The notes below the pieces were generated by a model. That model was not told the origin of the DNA. It saw only the letters and a program-made list of their open reading frames with translations, and made no database searches. A DNA stretch of 64,000 nucleotides from Flavobacterium sp. (lineage in GTDB: Bacteria > Bacteroidota > Bacteroidia > Flavobacteriales > Flavobacteriaceae), in the NCBI GenBank assembly GCA_016787805.1, contig JAEUTY010000012.1, positions 1 through 64,000 of the forward strand, read 5' to 3'. Position numbers and translations under genes: made by a program. Below are positions 17,796-27,105 of this stretch, piece after piece (within the stretch, counting starts at the first letter, position 1; each line of letters opens with the position of its first letter).

Positions 17796-20700
17796 TTATT
17801 CTTTCACGATTTTTACCGTTTTTTCTTGTCCTTCAGCAGTTACTTTTACAAAATAAATTCCATTAGAAAGCGCACTCATATCGATGTCAGCTTGTAAGCT
17901 GTTTACTTTTTGCGAAAGCATATTTTGACCTAATATAGAAGTTATTTCTATTGAATCAATCAAACTTTTATTTGAAAAGATTAAGATGTTTTTCACTGGG
18001 TTTGGGTAATAGTTTAAATTATTAAAAACAAAACCATTAGCACTTAAAGTTTCTACAAACTCGGTAGTAAAGGTATTAGTTACAATGGCTGGATTAAAGT
18101 CAAAATAAATACTGGCGTTATTTGGAATGATATCTCCAACAGCAAAATTTGCGTAAGGTTTGATACGGAAAGTGATGAAACCATGACCAATTTGGGTGTT
18201 AGGCACCGAAACTGGAAGTTGAATTTTTCTGAACTCAAAGTTGGCAATAGCATTAGTAACATCACTCGTATAATCGTGTGAAGCCGAAATAACTTGTAAG
18301 GTTGCTGGATTGAGTTTAGCGTCTAATATATCAGTGATTTTTATATTTACCGCACTGGCTGTTCCAGTATTTTCAAATCGAATAGTATAATACAAATAGT
18401 CATTAGTGGTAAAAGTAGAATGTAAAATTTTATCACCATGACTTTCCATTTTGTCATTTGGATCGTACGAATTTACCACAACTTCACTAATTGAAAAGGC
18501 ATTGTTTTCACTATTAGTATCACCTTCAAGTGGTGTTATGGAGGCCGAATTGACGAGTGATTCTCCAGCCATAATAGTAGTCGGCACATTTAATGTTATA
18601 TAAATATAGCGTGTTTCATATGGGAGTAAATTACTATATCCATAACTAAATCCGTTTGAAGTTAACGTAATTCCAGCTTGCGAAACCGACGCAAGAGTCA
18701 AACCATTATCATAAGAAAAATGGACGGTTCCAGAGGGAATAGTTTGATTGCTTAGGTTGGTGTAAACTAAGATAAGATGATATTCAAAACCAGGTCGAGG
18801 TGCCTCGTTAGATACAACATTTACAGCAACATCAGTATAATTTTGTGTCGATACAATAGGGAAAGAATACGTTTGAATACCTTGGTTTTGGTTTACAATT
18901 ATATTCGAATAACTTGACGGCGTTACAGTATAATAACTACTCAAATTAGGGGAAATAGTATACGAAACAGCATAGTTATTATTTTGATTGGTATCGTAAA
19001 AAGTATGCAAACCTGTGTTGGATGATACATTGTGAATAGTGCCTGAATTATTCTTTTCGATATGGAATTGTCCAAACGGAAAACTTAACTCATCAGTATC
19101 TTTTGTAGCATTATTGTTATTGTCAATAAAAGCTTGCAATTGAATTCCTGAACAATCCAATGCTCCTAATTCCTGATTAATGTCTGTAATTCGAATATAA
19201 CCTTGTTGATTGCTAAAATTGGTTACCATAATGAGGTAATATTGCCCAGCGACAGGATTTTGAATCACAGGAAATTCAGTAGATTGCGCTGAATAACTGC
19301 AATTCACAATTTTATCTGCAGTTAATGCCGAACAACCCGATTGAGGATTAGTGTAAGGGCCATAAATGATGTAATCAACATCCAATAGTTGACCTGAAAA
19401 ATCGATAGTAGTGTTTTGTTCAATTTTCAAATTGATGTTGCCATTTTGATTGGCTTGCATGTAAAACCAAGTCGGATTAGGATGTGATGCCAAACAACCA
19501 TAATTAGCATTGGGTTCATCATAATAAGAATATAGATTATTAAGAAATGGCTCGCCGAGAGCACCACACAACGAATTGGCTTCTACACATTCGAACGGAT
19601 TGATACAATTCGAAATACTGTCTAATCCGATTACCATAATTAAATCACAGTCGTCTACTTGATTTAGTCTTGCATATACATAAGTAAATACTAAAGATCC
19701 TATAGTATAATTGGAACTATTTGTAATGGGATTAATTTGATTGATAGCATCAAAATAATCCGAATAATAAGTTAAATTTGTATACCCAGCCAATGGTTCG
19801 AAGTCATGTAAATTAAAGTTTACTACACCATCACCATTATCATCACAAGAGTAAAAAAAATCAAGATTACTTATCAGACTCGTAGATTCAAAGGTTATGT
19901 AACAAGCTCCAGAATAGTATTGAGCAGGATTGCTAATGTTTGCTACTCGAGCGTATAGGGTGTATACACCTTCGCCTTGACAAAATGTCATTGGAATGGC
20001 GTTGTTATTAGTATTGGCATCGGATTGACTTAAATGATAAGAAATAACATAATCTGTCGGATTTAAATTGCCAATTATTTCTGAATTGTAATTGGATAAA
20101 TCCACACAACCAGTTTCTCCGACATCAACACAAAAATATTGATGGAAAGGATTTATGGTTCCACAATCGAACAATACTAAATCAAACGGTAAAATCTCAT
20201 AATCACTGGTTTGTGTGTTTGATAGTTTGGCAAAAATAATTTGATTAGCCGAAGCACAATAATTACTTACATTCAATATAGGATTGGTATTATTTAGAGC
20301 GTCACTTTCTGAGGTAAAATAGTTAACTTCATAATATGCAGGGTTAAGAGTATTGATGATTAGGTTGGTATTCGTACTGAAGTTAAAACAATCCAATGGT
20401 AAACAACCGCTTAATGGTTGGGGTAAGCCGCTTTGGGAACAATTTTCTAAGACAAGCTCAAACGTACTTATTGAAAAACAATTAACGTTTGCTTTTTGAA
20501 CTCTAACATATAAAATGTGTAACCCATAACTGTTGATAGCGTAAGTTTCATTTTGATTTAATGGATTTTCTGCATTCAAAGCATCGTTGTAGCTTTCATG
20601 ATAGCTCACAGCATAATTTAAATTTTCAGAAAAATAATAGTTGTAATCAGATAAAGGCATGATTGAGGTTTGAATTCCATTGAAATCATAATCGCATTGT

Positions 20701-21068
20701 GTTTCGGTATAAGTAGTAATTGTTGGATTATTAACTACCTCTAAATCGAAGTTTTTTGTCGTAATTTCACTCGTGTTGCTATTGATAATTTTCATGTAAA
20801 GCGTTTGAGGATTGCTCACATTTACATAACTATTAGTGTTTGAAATGGCGTTGTTGTTACCATTTAAATCGCCCATAGTCAAGTAAAAACTTACCTGAAA
20901 ATCGGAAGGATTATAGCCGTTTAAAGCTTGTGAGGTAGCCAAATTAAGGTCGAATGAACCCACATTGTTTTCGCCACAGGCGACCAAATTTGTGATTTGA
21001 TTGTTGGCTTGGCTCATGGCCCATAACGACCAAAAACCAACGACAAGGAAAATAATTTTCTTTTTCAT
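17796..21068 (-). CDS. T9SS-secreted surface protein, paralog 1
   Basis: 1090 residues: a signal peptide (MKKKIIFLVVGFWSLWAMSQ), a Cys-containing region of repeated modules (about 20-520, each with patterns like the SYHxSxxDAxxxxNPL stretch), a middle beta region, a DPNDKMESHG module with an IRFENTGTASA core (about 850-1000), and a C-terminal type A sorting domain (YYPNPVKN ... GIYFVKVTAEG ... VKIVKE). Proteins of this kind leave the cell through the type IX secretion system, and the tail is cut and replaced by a surface anchor. Last of three paralogs in an operon, 2 bp after the previous gene. Ligand unknown; adhesion is plausible. Confidence 0.85.
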   Translation of the reverse strand: MKKKIIFLVVGFWSLWAMSQANNQITNLVACGENNVGSFDLNLATSQALNGYNPSDFQVSFYLTMGDLNGNNNAISNTNSYVNVSNPQTLYMKIINSNTSEITTKNFDLEVVNNPTITTYTETQCDYDFNGIQTSIMPLSDYNYYFSENLNYAVSYHESYNDALNAENPLNQNETYAINSYGLHILYVRVQKANVNCFSISTFELVLENCSQSGLPQPLSGCLPLDCFNFSTNTNLIINTLNPAYYEVNYFTSESDALNNTNPILNVSNYCASANQIIFAKLSNTQTSDYEILPFDLVLFDCGTINPFHQYFCVDVGETGCVDLSNYNSEIIGNLNPTDYVISYHLSQSDANTNNNAIPMTFCQGEGVYTLYARVANISNPAQYYSGACYITFESTSLISNLDFFYSCDDNGDGVVNFNLHDFEPLAGYTNLTYYSDYFDAINQINPITNSSNYTIGSLVFTYVYARLNQVDDCDLIMVIGLDSISNCINPFECVEANSLCGALGEPFLNNLYSYYDEPNANYGCLASHPNPTWFYMQANQNGNINLKIEQNTTIDFSGQLLDVDYIIYGPYTNPQSGCSALTADKIVNCSYSAQSTEFPVIQNPVAGQYYLIMVTNFSNQQGYIRITDINQELGALDCSGIQLQAFIDNNNNATKDTDELSFPFGQFHIEKNNSGTIHNVSSNTGLHTFYDTNQNNNYAVSYTISPNLSSYYTVTPSSYSNIIVNQNQGIQTYSFPIVSTQNYTDVAVNVVSNEAPRPGFEYHLILVYTNLSNQTIPSGTVHFSYDNGLTLASVSQAGITLTSNGFSYGYSNLLPYETRYIYITLNVPTTIMAGESLVNSASITPLEGDTNSENNAFSISEVVVNSYDPNDKMESHGDKILHSTFTTNDYLYYTIRFENTGTASAVNIKITDILDAKLNPATLQVISASHDYTSDVTNAIANFEFRKIQLPVSVPNTQIGHGFITFRIKPYANFAVGDIIPNNASIYFDFNPAIVTNTFTTEFVETLSANGFVFNNLNYYPNPVKNILIFSNKSLIDSIEITSILGQNMLSQKVNSLQADIDMSALSNGIYFVKVTAEGQEKTVKIVKE

Positions 21069-21070
21069 AA

Positions 21071-23566
21071 TTATTCTTTTACAATTTTTATGGTTTTTTC
21101 TTGTCCTTCCGAAGTTACTTTCACAAAATAAATTCCACTTGATAACTCACTTAAATTAATTTCAGTTTGTAAACTATTGACTTTTTGCGAAAGTATATTT
21201 CGACCTAAAATGGAGGTGATTTCAATTGAATCTATTAAAGAAGAATTTGAAATAGTTAAACTGTTTTTTACTGGATTAGGGAAATAATTCAAATTAGCAA
21301 AAGCAAAGTTGTCGTTGCCTAAAGTTTCCACAAACTCAGTAGTACAAGTATTGGTCACAATTGCAGGGTTAAAATCGAAGTAAATTTCAGCTGTATTCGG
21401 TATGATGTCCCCAATCGCAAAACCAGCTTTCGGTTTGATTTGGAACGTAATAAAACCATGACCAATTTGAGTATCAGGAACTGAAGGTGGCAAGTTGATT
21501 CCGTCAAACTTCCAAGTCAAATTGCTACCAACTCTTTCTAAAACGTAATTATGTGAAGCCGCAACCATTCTAATGGTATTTTCATCCAATTGACTGTCTA
21601 AAACATCTTCAACTTTAACATTGATGGCGTTGGCAGTTCCAGTATTTTCAAATCGAATGGTGTACGTCAAATAATCATCAATAGTAAAGGTTGAATGCAC
21701 AATTTGTCCGCCATGGCTTTCTTGTTTATCGTTGGGGTCGTAAGGACCAATAATGGTTTGTGACAAGCTATCCAAATTATCATTTATCCATGATTCTTCA
21801 TTTGGAGTAGTAATTGAAACTGAATTGGTAACAATTTGTCCCAAACTAACAGTTGGAATGGTAGGAACCTGCATATTTACAATTATTGAAATAGTCTGGC
21901 CTGGAGCTAAATTTGTGTAATTATAAGTAAAACCGTTTGTAATTGGCGTTGTGCCAGTCACAGAAATATTTAATATTGTAAGTGTTGGGTCAGAATTGAA
22001 TGTCAAAGTTCCCGATGATATCAGCTGGTTCCCATTATTTGTTATTGTAATTGTATTTTGATAGATATTCCCAGGTCTTGGAGAATTATAGGAACTAAAG
22101 TGCACACTTACATTGGTACAAGGTATTGATGTAATAGGAAAATTGTAAACCGTAATTCCGGAACCTACAGGAACAGAAACATTAGAATAAATCAGCCCAG
22201 CAGTAGTGAAACAGTTTGTATAATAGCTACTCAAATTATAATTAATGTTATAAATACTCGTTGGATTGCTCTCGTACAAGTAAAGCTTTCCATTTGATGA
22301 AGTATTAATGATTGAACTACCATTGTTTATTTGATAAGTAAAATTGCCATAATTCACATTAAGTTCACCATTATCTTGAACTCCATTATTGTTAGAATCT
22401 AAAAAAGCATTTAACATTATTCCGTCGCTAGTATTTAGTTGAATGGTTGAAGTTGCATATTCATAAACGGACGAATTCAATAAAGGATGTGTAACTTGAA
22501 CATTGGATGAATGAGTTATAGAACCTGAATTGATATTTGCTTGCGTTAAAACATAATTAGCACTAAAAGTTGTACTATCTGTAGTTTGACCCGCTAGTGA
22601 TTGAAGTTGTCCGTTGATAGCTAATGTTGCGCTATTTATTACTACATCCGAAATTGGTATACAAGCATTATTAGTGATACTAAATTCATAATGAATAATA
22701 TCACCCACATTTACAAAACCATCATTGTTGTAATCTTGATAAGTTCCTTGCATAGCGTAATCAATAAGATCGAATCCATTAGCATAAATGTTAAATATGT
22801 TTGAAGAGCAAGTTGTACTTGTACTTACAAGTGCGCTGTAAAGTTCTGGTGCTAAATTCACGGTAACAGTCGGTGTATTTCCGTTTAAAACAATTAAATC
22901 AGTTGTATTTGTAAAAATTGTTAACGTCCAATTTGTGCTTGGCAAGCCACCAATGGTAACAGTTGTTGCAGGATTAGCACATGAAGGTTCTATAATTGAT
23001 ATTACAGTTGGAGTTGTGGGAATATTTACAGTAATCGTTTGCGAATGAACAGTTGTATTGCCACAATTATCATAGGCTGACCAAGATCGAATAATTGTTT
23101 TATGACCTGAATCATTTGGCATATAAATGGTTTCTTCAGAAAATGTTACATTGGCCACACCACAATTATCAACCGCAATTAATGTAGGTGCAACTGGCAT
23201 TGGTTCATCACAGCTAATAGTAATATTGCCTGGAAAACTGTTAAAAACTGGTGACGAATTATCTATAACATTAATTGTTTGAGCAGCAGTAATACTATTT
23301 CCTGAAGGGTCGGTTGCCATCCAAGTTCGTGTAACACTATAACTTCCAGCGCAAGCACCAAGAAATGTCTGATCAGTATAAGTTACTGTAACTGTTCCTG
23401 AATTATCAGTCGCGGTCATTTGAATAAAATTAGGAGTAGCGGGACATTCTATAGTTGAGAGTGCTGGTATTGTTGTAGTCCAAATAGGCGGTTCGGTATC
23501 GGTTATATTTCCATACGAAACAAAACTCAAAAAATACAATATAATAATTATAACTGGTTTTTTCAT
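21071..23566 (-). CDS. T9SS-secreted surface protein with HYR-like repeats, paralog 2
   Basis: 831 residues. After a signal peptide come two HYR-like Ig-fold modules (TDTEPPIW ... ATDNSGTVTV and the PVFNSFPGNITISCDEPMP region, about 20-190). Next come a DUF11-like/SdrD-B-like region containing LNAFLDSNNNGVQDNGE, the DPNDKQESHG module, and a type A sorting domain (YFPNPVKN ... VKIVKE). Expected on the cell surface after T9SS export. Middle gene of the operon, 3 bp after paralog 3. Its last 250 residues are almost identical to those of paralog 3. Confidence 0.85.
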   Translation of the reverse strand: MKKPVIIIILYFLSFVSYGNITDTEPPIWTTTIPALSTIECPATPNFIQMTATDNSGTVTVTYTDQTFLGACAGSYSVTRTWMATDPSGNSITAAQTINVIDNSSPVFNSFPGNITISCDEPMPVAPTLIAVDNCGVANVTFSEETIYMPNDSGHKTIIRSWSAYDNCGNTTVHSQTITVNIPTTPTVISIIEPSCANPATTVTIGGLPSTNWTLTIFTNTTDLIVLNGNTPTVTVNLAPELYSALVSTSTTCSSNIFNIYANGFDLIDYAMQGTYQDYNNDGFVNVGDIIHYEFSITNNACIPISDVVINSATLAINGQLQSLAGQTTDSTTFSANYVLTQANINSGSITHSSNVQVTHPLLNSSVYEYATSTIQLNTSDGIMLNAFLDSNNNGVQDNGELNVNYGNFTYQINNGSSIINTSSNGKLYLYESNPTSIYNINYNLSSYYTNCFTTAGLIYSNVSVPVGSGITVYNFPITSIPCTNVSVHFSSYNSPRPGNIYQNTITITNNGNQLISSGTLTFNSDPTLTILNISVTGTTPITNGFTYNYTNLAPGQTISIIVNMQVPTIPTVSLGQIVTNSVSITTPNEESWINDNLDSLSQTIIGPYDPNDKQESHGGQIVHSTFTIDDYLTYTIRFENTGTANAINVKVEDVLDSQLDENTIRMVAASHNYVLERVGSNLTWKFDGINLPPSVPDTQIGHGFITFQIKPKAGFAIGDIIPNTAEIYFDFNPAIVTNTCTTEFVETLGNDNFAFANLNYFPNPVKNSLTISNSSLIDSIEITSILGRNILSQKVNSLQTEINLSELSSGIYFVKVTSEGQEKTIKIVKE

Positions 23567-23569
23567 AGC

Positions 23570-26470
23570 TTATTCTTTTACAATTTTCACTGTTTTTTCT
23601 TGTCCTTCCGAAGTTACTTTCACAAAATAAATTCCACTTGAAAGCGCGCTCATATCTATGTCAGTTTGCAAACTGTTTACTTTTTGCGAAAGCATTTTTT
23701 GACCTAAAATGGAGGTGATTTCAATTGAATCTATTAAAGAAGAATTTGAAATAGTTAAACTGTTTTTTACTGGATTAGGGAAATAATTCAAATTAGCAAA
23801 AGCAAAATTTTCATTGCCTAAAGTTTCCACAAACTCAGTAGTACAAGTATTGGTCACAATAGCAGGGTTAAAATCGAAGTAAATTTCGGCCGTATTCGGT
23901 ATAATATCGCCAATCGCAAAACCTGCTTTCGGTTTGATTTGGAACGTAATAAAACCATGACCAATTTGCGTATCAGGAACTGATGGAGGCAAGTTGATTC
24001 CGTCAAATCGCCAACTTAAATTACTACCCACGCGATCCAAAACATAATTATGTGAAGCCGCGACCATTCGAATGGTGTTTTCATCCAATTGGCTGTCTAA
24101 AATATCTTCTACTCTAATATTAATTGCCTCAGCGGTTCCGGTGTTTTCAAAACGAATGGTGTACGTCAAATAATCATCTGTTGTGAAATCATCAAATTGA
24201 ATGCGTCCACCATGACTTTCTTGTTTATCATTAGGATCGTAAGAACCAACTATGATTTGATTGATTTCATAAGAATTATTTGCGGGATAAAAGTCGTTAG
24301 CGGGTGCTGTAACCGAAGCAGAATTAGACACAATTTGACCTAAGCTTACTGATGGAATAGTTGGTACAGTCATGTAAACATAAACCCATATGTATTGATT
24401 GGGAAGTATAGTGCCAAAATCATAAGTAAATCCATTTGAGATTGGTGTAGTTCCCGAAACTGAAATCGAACTAATAGTCAAAGCTGGGTCGTGTGTAAAA
24501 GTCAAAGTTCCTGATGCAATAGGTTGATTTCCATTGTTGGACACATAAATTATTTGACTATAAGTAAAACCAGGTATAGGCTGACCAAAAGGAATAATAA
24601 AAGTACTGATATCATTAAATGGCAATGCCGTTACAGCAAAATTATAGGTCGAAACACCGCTACCACTTTCTACAGTTAAGTTGGTGTAAGACGATGGTGT
24701 AACACTGTAAATAGATGAAAAAGCACTATTTAACGTAAAGCCAACATTATAATTATTACTTGGATCGGATTCATATAAATACAAGGTGCCATCGGAAGAA
24801 GTAACAGTATGAATCGATTCATTATTTATTTGATAACTAAAATCACCTACATTAATGTTTTGCTCTGGTCCGTCTTGAATTCCATTGTTATTGGAGTCCA
24901 AAAATGCATTTAATTTAATGCCATCACTTAAACTAAGTGTAATAGTATTTGTATAGTCATCTAGAACAGTATTTCCGTTTAATGTACCTTGAACCTGTAT
25001 GGAATTGGTTACATTGCCAACGTTAATATCTTCTTGATTTAAAACATAGTAGGCTGTAAAAGTAGAATTATCTGAAGCAAGAGGAGCTAACGAAGCCAAT
25101 ATTCCACCCGACATATTCAAATTAGAATTCTCAATAGTAATGTCAGTAATTGGTAAATTACACGAAGTGTTGGTAACGATTATTTGATAATTTATCAGAT
25201 CGCCAACATTGGTAACGCCATCATTGTTAAAATCGTTATAGGCACCTTGCATGCTTACAGTTATCCCTTCCACTGAATTTAAAGTAAAACTTTGCAATTG
25301 TGAGATACAAATGCCTTCCGCTACTGTGAAAGAGTAGTTTCCTTGTGTTAAATTATTCAAAACGGTGGTCGAACCACTACCATTTATTGCAGGTAAATTA
25401 ACTCCGTTCAATGACAAGTTTATAGTCCAATTGCTTACAGGTAAATTACTTATTTGTACTGAACCAGTAACGTTAACACAATCAGGTTGAACAATTGAAG
25501 TAATCGTTGGATTGAGGGTACAAGTATTGAGATGAACAATAACTTGAGCGGTATCACAATTATTAGGATTTCCAATTTCACATATTTGGTACGTAATTAA
25601 ATAAACACCTGGTAGAGGAGGAGGAAATAACGACCCAAAATTGATAAAACCTTGTGCATCAACGCTTACTCCAGTATTTGATAAAGTAGTAACGGTAACA
25701 TTATTTGGGGTAATCGCTACACCATTCAAAGTATCGTTTAACAATACACTGTAAAAATTATTATTGGGTGCCGAAGCTATAATTTCATCATCAACGGCAT
25801 CAATAAATGGAACGCTAACTGGCGCACTAACTATAGCTGTATCACAATTGGTAGGATTCAAATTTTCACATATTTGGTAGGTTAAGGTGTAATTGCCTTC
25901 AGGTGTTCCAGGTGCAACAACAACATTGTATCCGCTTAACGTAACTCCAGGGTTAGTGCTTGATACCATAGTTATGGTTACTTGAGAAGGTACAACAGGA
26001 ACACCATTAAAAGTGTCATTTATTAATACGTTTGTAAAAGCAACGCCACCCAAAGAAGTAATAGGATTTCCAAAATCGTTATTAGCAACGATTGGAGAAG
26101 CACTGACACTAATAGTAATAATAGCAGTATCACAATTGGTTGTATTTCCAACTTCACATATTTGATACGTAATAGTATATGTTCCGGCTGGAGTTCCGGG
26201 GTTAACAGTAACGATTCCAGTAGCCGGATTAATTGAAGGAACAGCAGATCCAGGCCAAATAGGATTAGCAGGAGTAACAACAGTTATTATTATTTGCGCA
26301 AGAGAAACTGGAGCGCTATTTAAAGTGTCATTATTTAAAACACTAGTGATGTTTCCTCCTGTAAAACCTGAAATAAGAAGGTTGTTGTCATCGTTAGCCA
26401 CAATTTGTGCTGAAGTTGAAAAGCTAATGAAACAAAAAGCCAATAAAAATAAAATGTAAATTTTTCTCAT
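23570..26470 (-). CDS. T9SS-secreted surface protein, paralog 3
   Basis: 966 residues from the ATG at 26470 (MRKIYILFLL); an upstream in-frame ATG at 26491 would add seven residues that do not look like a signal peptide. Three cadherin-like/Ig-like repeats (each with an NDT-LNG/FNG pattern and a TYQICE..NxxNCDTA core, about residues 20-310) lead into an SdrD-B-like LNAFLDSNNNGIQDGPE region, the DPNDKQESHG module and the type A sorting domain. First gene of the three-gene operon. The repeated TYQICE-NCDTA block marks it as a long stalk-like surface protein. Confidence 0.85.
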   Translation of the reverse strand: MRKIYILFLLAFCFISFSTSAQIVANDDNNLLISGFTGGNITSVLNNDTLNSAPVSLAQIIITVVTPANPIWPGSAVPSINPATGIVTVNPGTPAGTYTITYQICEVGNTTNCDTAIITISVSASPIVANNDFGNPITSLGGVAFTNVLINDTFNGVPVVPSQVTITMVSSTNPGVTLSGYNVVVAPGTPEGNYTLTYQICENLNPTNCDTAIVSAPVSVPFIDAVDDEIIASAPNNNFYSVLLNDTLNGVAITPNNVTVTTLSNTGVSVDAQGFINFGSLFPPPLPGVYLITYQICEIGNPNNCDTAQVIVHLNTCTLNPTITSIVQPDCVNVTGSVQISNLPVSNWTINLSLNGVNLPAINGSGSTTVLNNLTQGNYSFTVAEGICISQLQSFTLNSVEGITVSMQGAYNDFNNDGVTNVGDLINYQIIVTNTSCNLPITDITIENSNLNMSGGILASLAPLASDNSTFTAYYVLNQEDINVGNVTNSIQVQGTLNGNTVLDDYTNTITLSLSDGIKLNAFLDSNNNGIQDGPEQNINVGDFSYQINNESIHTVTSSDGTLYLYESDPSNNYNVGFTLNSAFSSIYSVTPSSYTNLTVESGSGVSTYNFAVTALPFNDISTFIIPFGQPIPGFTYSQIIYVSNNGNQPIASGTLTFTHDPALTISSISVSGTTPISNGFTYDFGTILPNQYIWVYVYMTVPTIPSVSLGQIVSNSASVTAPANDFYPANNSYEINQIIVGSYDPNDKQESHGGRIQFDDFTTDDYLTYTIRFENTGTAEAINIRVEDILDSQLDENTIRMVAASHNYVLDRVGSNLSWRFDGINLPPSVPDTQIGHGFITFQIKPKAGFAIGDIIPNTAEIYFDFNPAIVTNTCTTEFVETLGNENFAFANLNYFPNPVKNSLTISNSSLIDSIEITSILGQKMLSQKVNSLQTDIDMSALSSGIYFVKVTSEGQEKTVKIVKE

Positions 26471-26488
26471 AGTCAATATTTTAACTAT

Positions 26489-26496
26489 CAAATATA
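26489..26496 (-). promoter_or_regulatory. Promoter of the T9SS operon, -7 box TATATTTG
   Basis: On the minus strand TATATTTG matches TAnnTTTG about 18 bp before the ATG at 26470. No clear -33 TTTG was found. Confidence 0.5.
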
Positions 26497-26560
26497 AGAA
26501 AATTACTCATAATAATTTATTGTAAATTAGAATTTGCAGACTTTCATCGAGAATTCGAAT

Positions 26561-26998
26561 TTATTTTAAATACAAACAGTGATTGTAATAGTCAATAATT
26601 GCTTTACCTTGCAGTAAAACATCGGCGCCAATAATACCATCAACGGGTTTAGCCTTGTGTTGAGTAAGCGCAAGATTCACGTGGGTTAAATCAAAAACAA
26701 CCAAGCTAAAATCGGTTTCTTTCCAACTACCTAATTGCAAATGATTCTGTGTCGAAAGTTGGGTAAACATTCCCGTTGCACCCGCGCCAGCAGCTTGTGT
26801 AGCTGATTTTTCAGTAGTCAATAGAAATTTCTCTATACTTTCAAATCCAACACAACTATTGCTGGCTCCAGTATCGAGAATAAAATTGCCTTTCACCCCA
26901 TTTAGCGTAGCTTTGATAAGCAAATGCTGGGTTTTGGAAACCTTAAAGTTGATTTTTTTATACTTTTCTTTTCGAAGAAGTTCTTGAATGGCTTTCAT
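26561..26998 (-). CDS. Retropepsin-like aspartic protease domain protein
   Basis: 145 residues from the ATG at 26998; the ORF opens further upstream to 27040, but that part is translated intergenic repeat. The core is a retropepsin fold: FILDTGASNSC near residue 40 with the catalytic Asp-Thr-Gly, a flap-like Gly/Ala-rich stretch, and a second conserved DGIIGADVLL motif. Like retroviral proteases it would act as a dimer. No signal peptide is seen. It follows the TPR-CHAT protease gene in the same direction, and the pairing of two protease folds is notable. Its substrate is unknown. Confidence 0.8.
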   Translation of the reverse strand: MKAIQELLRKEKYKKINFKVSKTQHLLIKATLNGVKGNFILDTGASNSCVGFESIEKFLLTTEKSATQAAGAGATGMFTQLSTQNHLQLGSWKETDFSLVVFDLTHVNLALTQHKAKPVDGIIGADVLLQGKAIIDYYNHCLYLK

Positions 26999-26999
26999 A

Positions 27000-27105
27000 T
27001 GTATTGCACTGAGGTTCTCAAAGTTTACACAAAGATACACTAAGTGCTTCGTTTTTCTTCGTGAACTTCGCGCCTTCTTTGTGTCGCTCTGTGAAATAAC
27101 TTATA
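27000..27105. repeat. Heptamer-like intergenic tract (ctttgtg/cttcgcg type), 1
   Basis: Low-complexity tract of recurring CTTTGTG, CTTCGTG, GCGCCTTCTTTGTG and CACAAAG-like words. Related tracts lie at 29645-29768, 34360-34465 and 46690-46925. It supplies the last 15 or so codons of the CHAT gene (the Arg/Glu-rich tail HRATQRRREVHEEKRST) and the false N-terminal extension of the retropepsin ORF. Confidence 0.6.
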
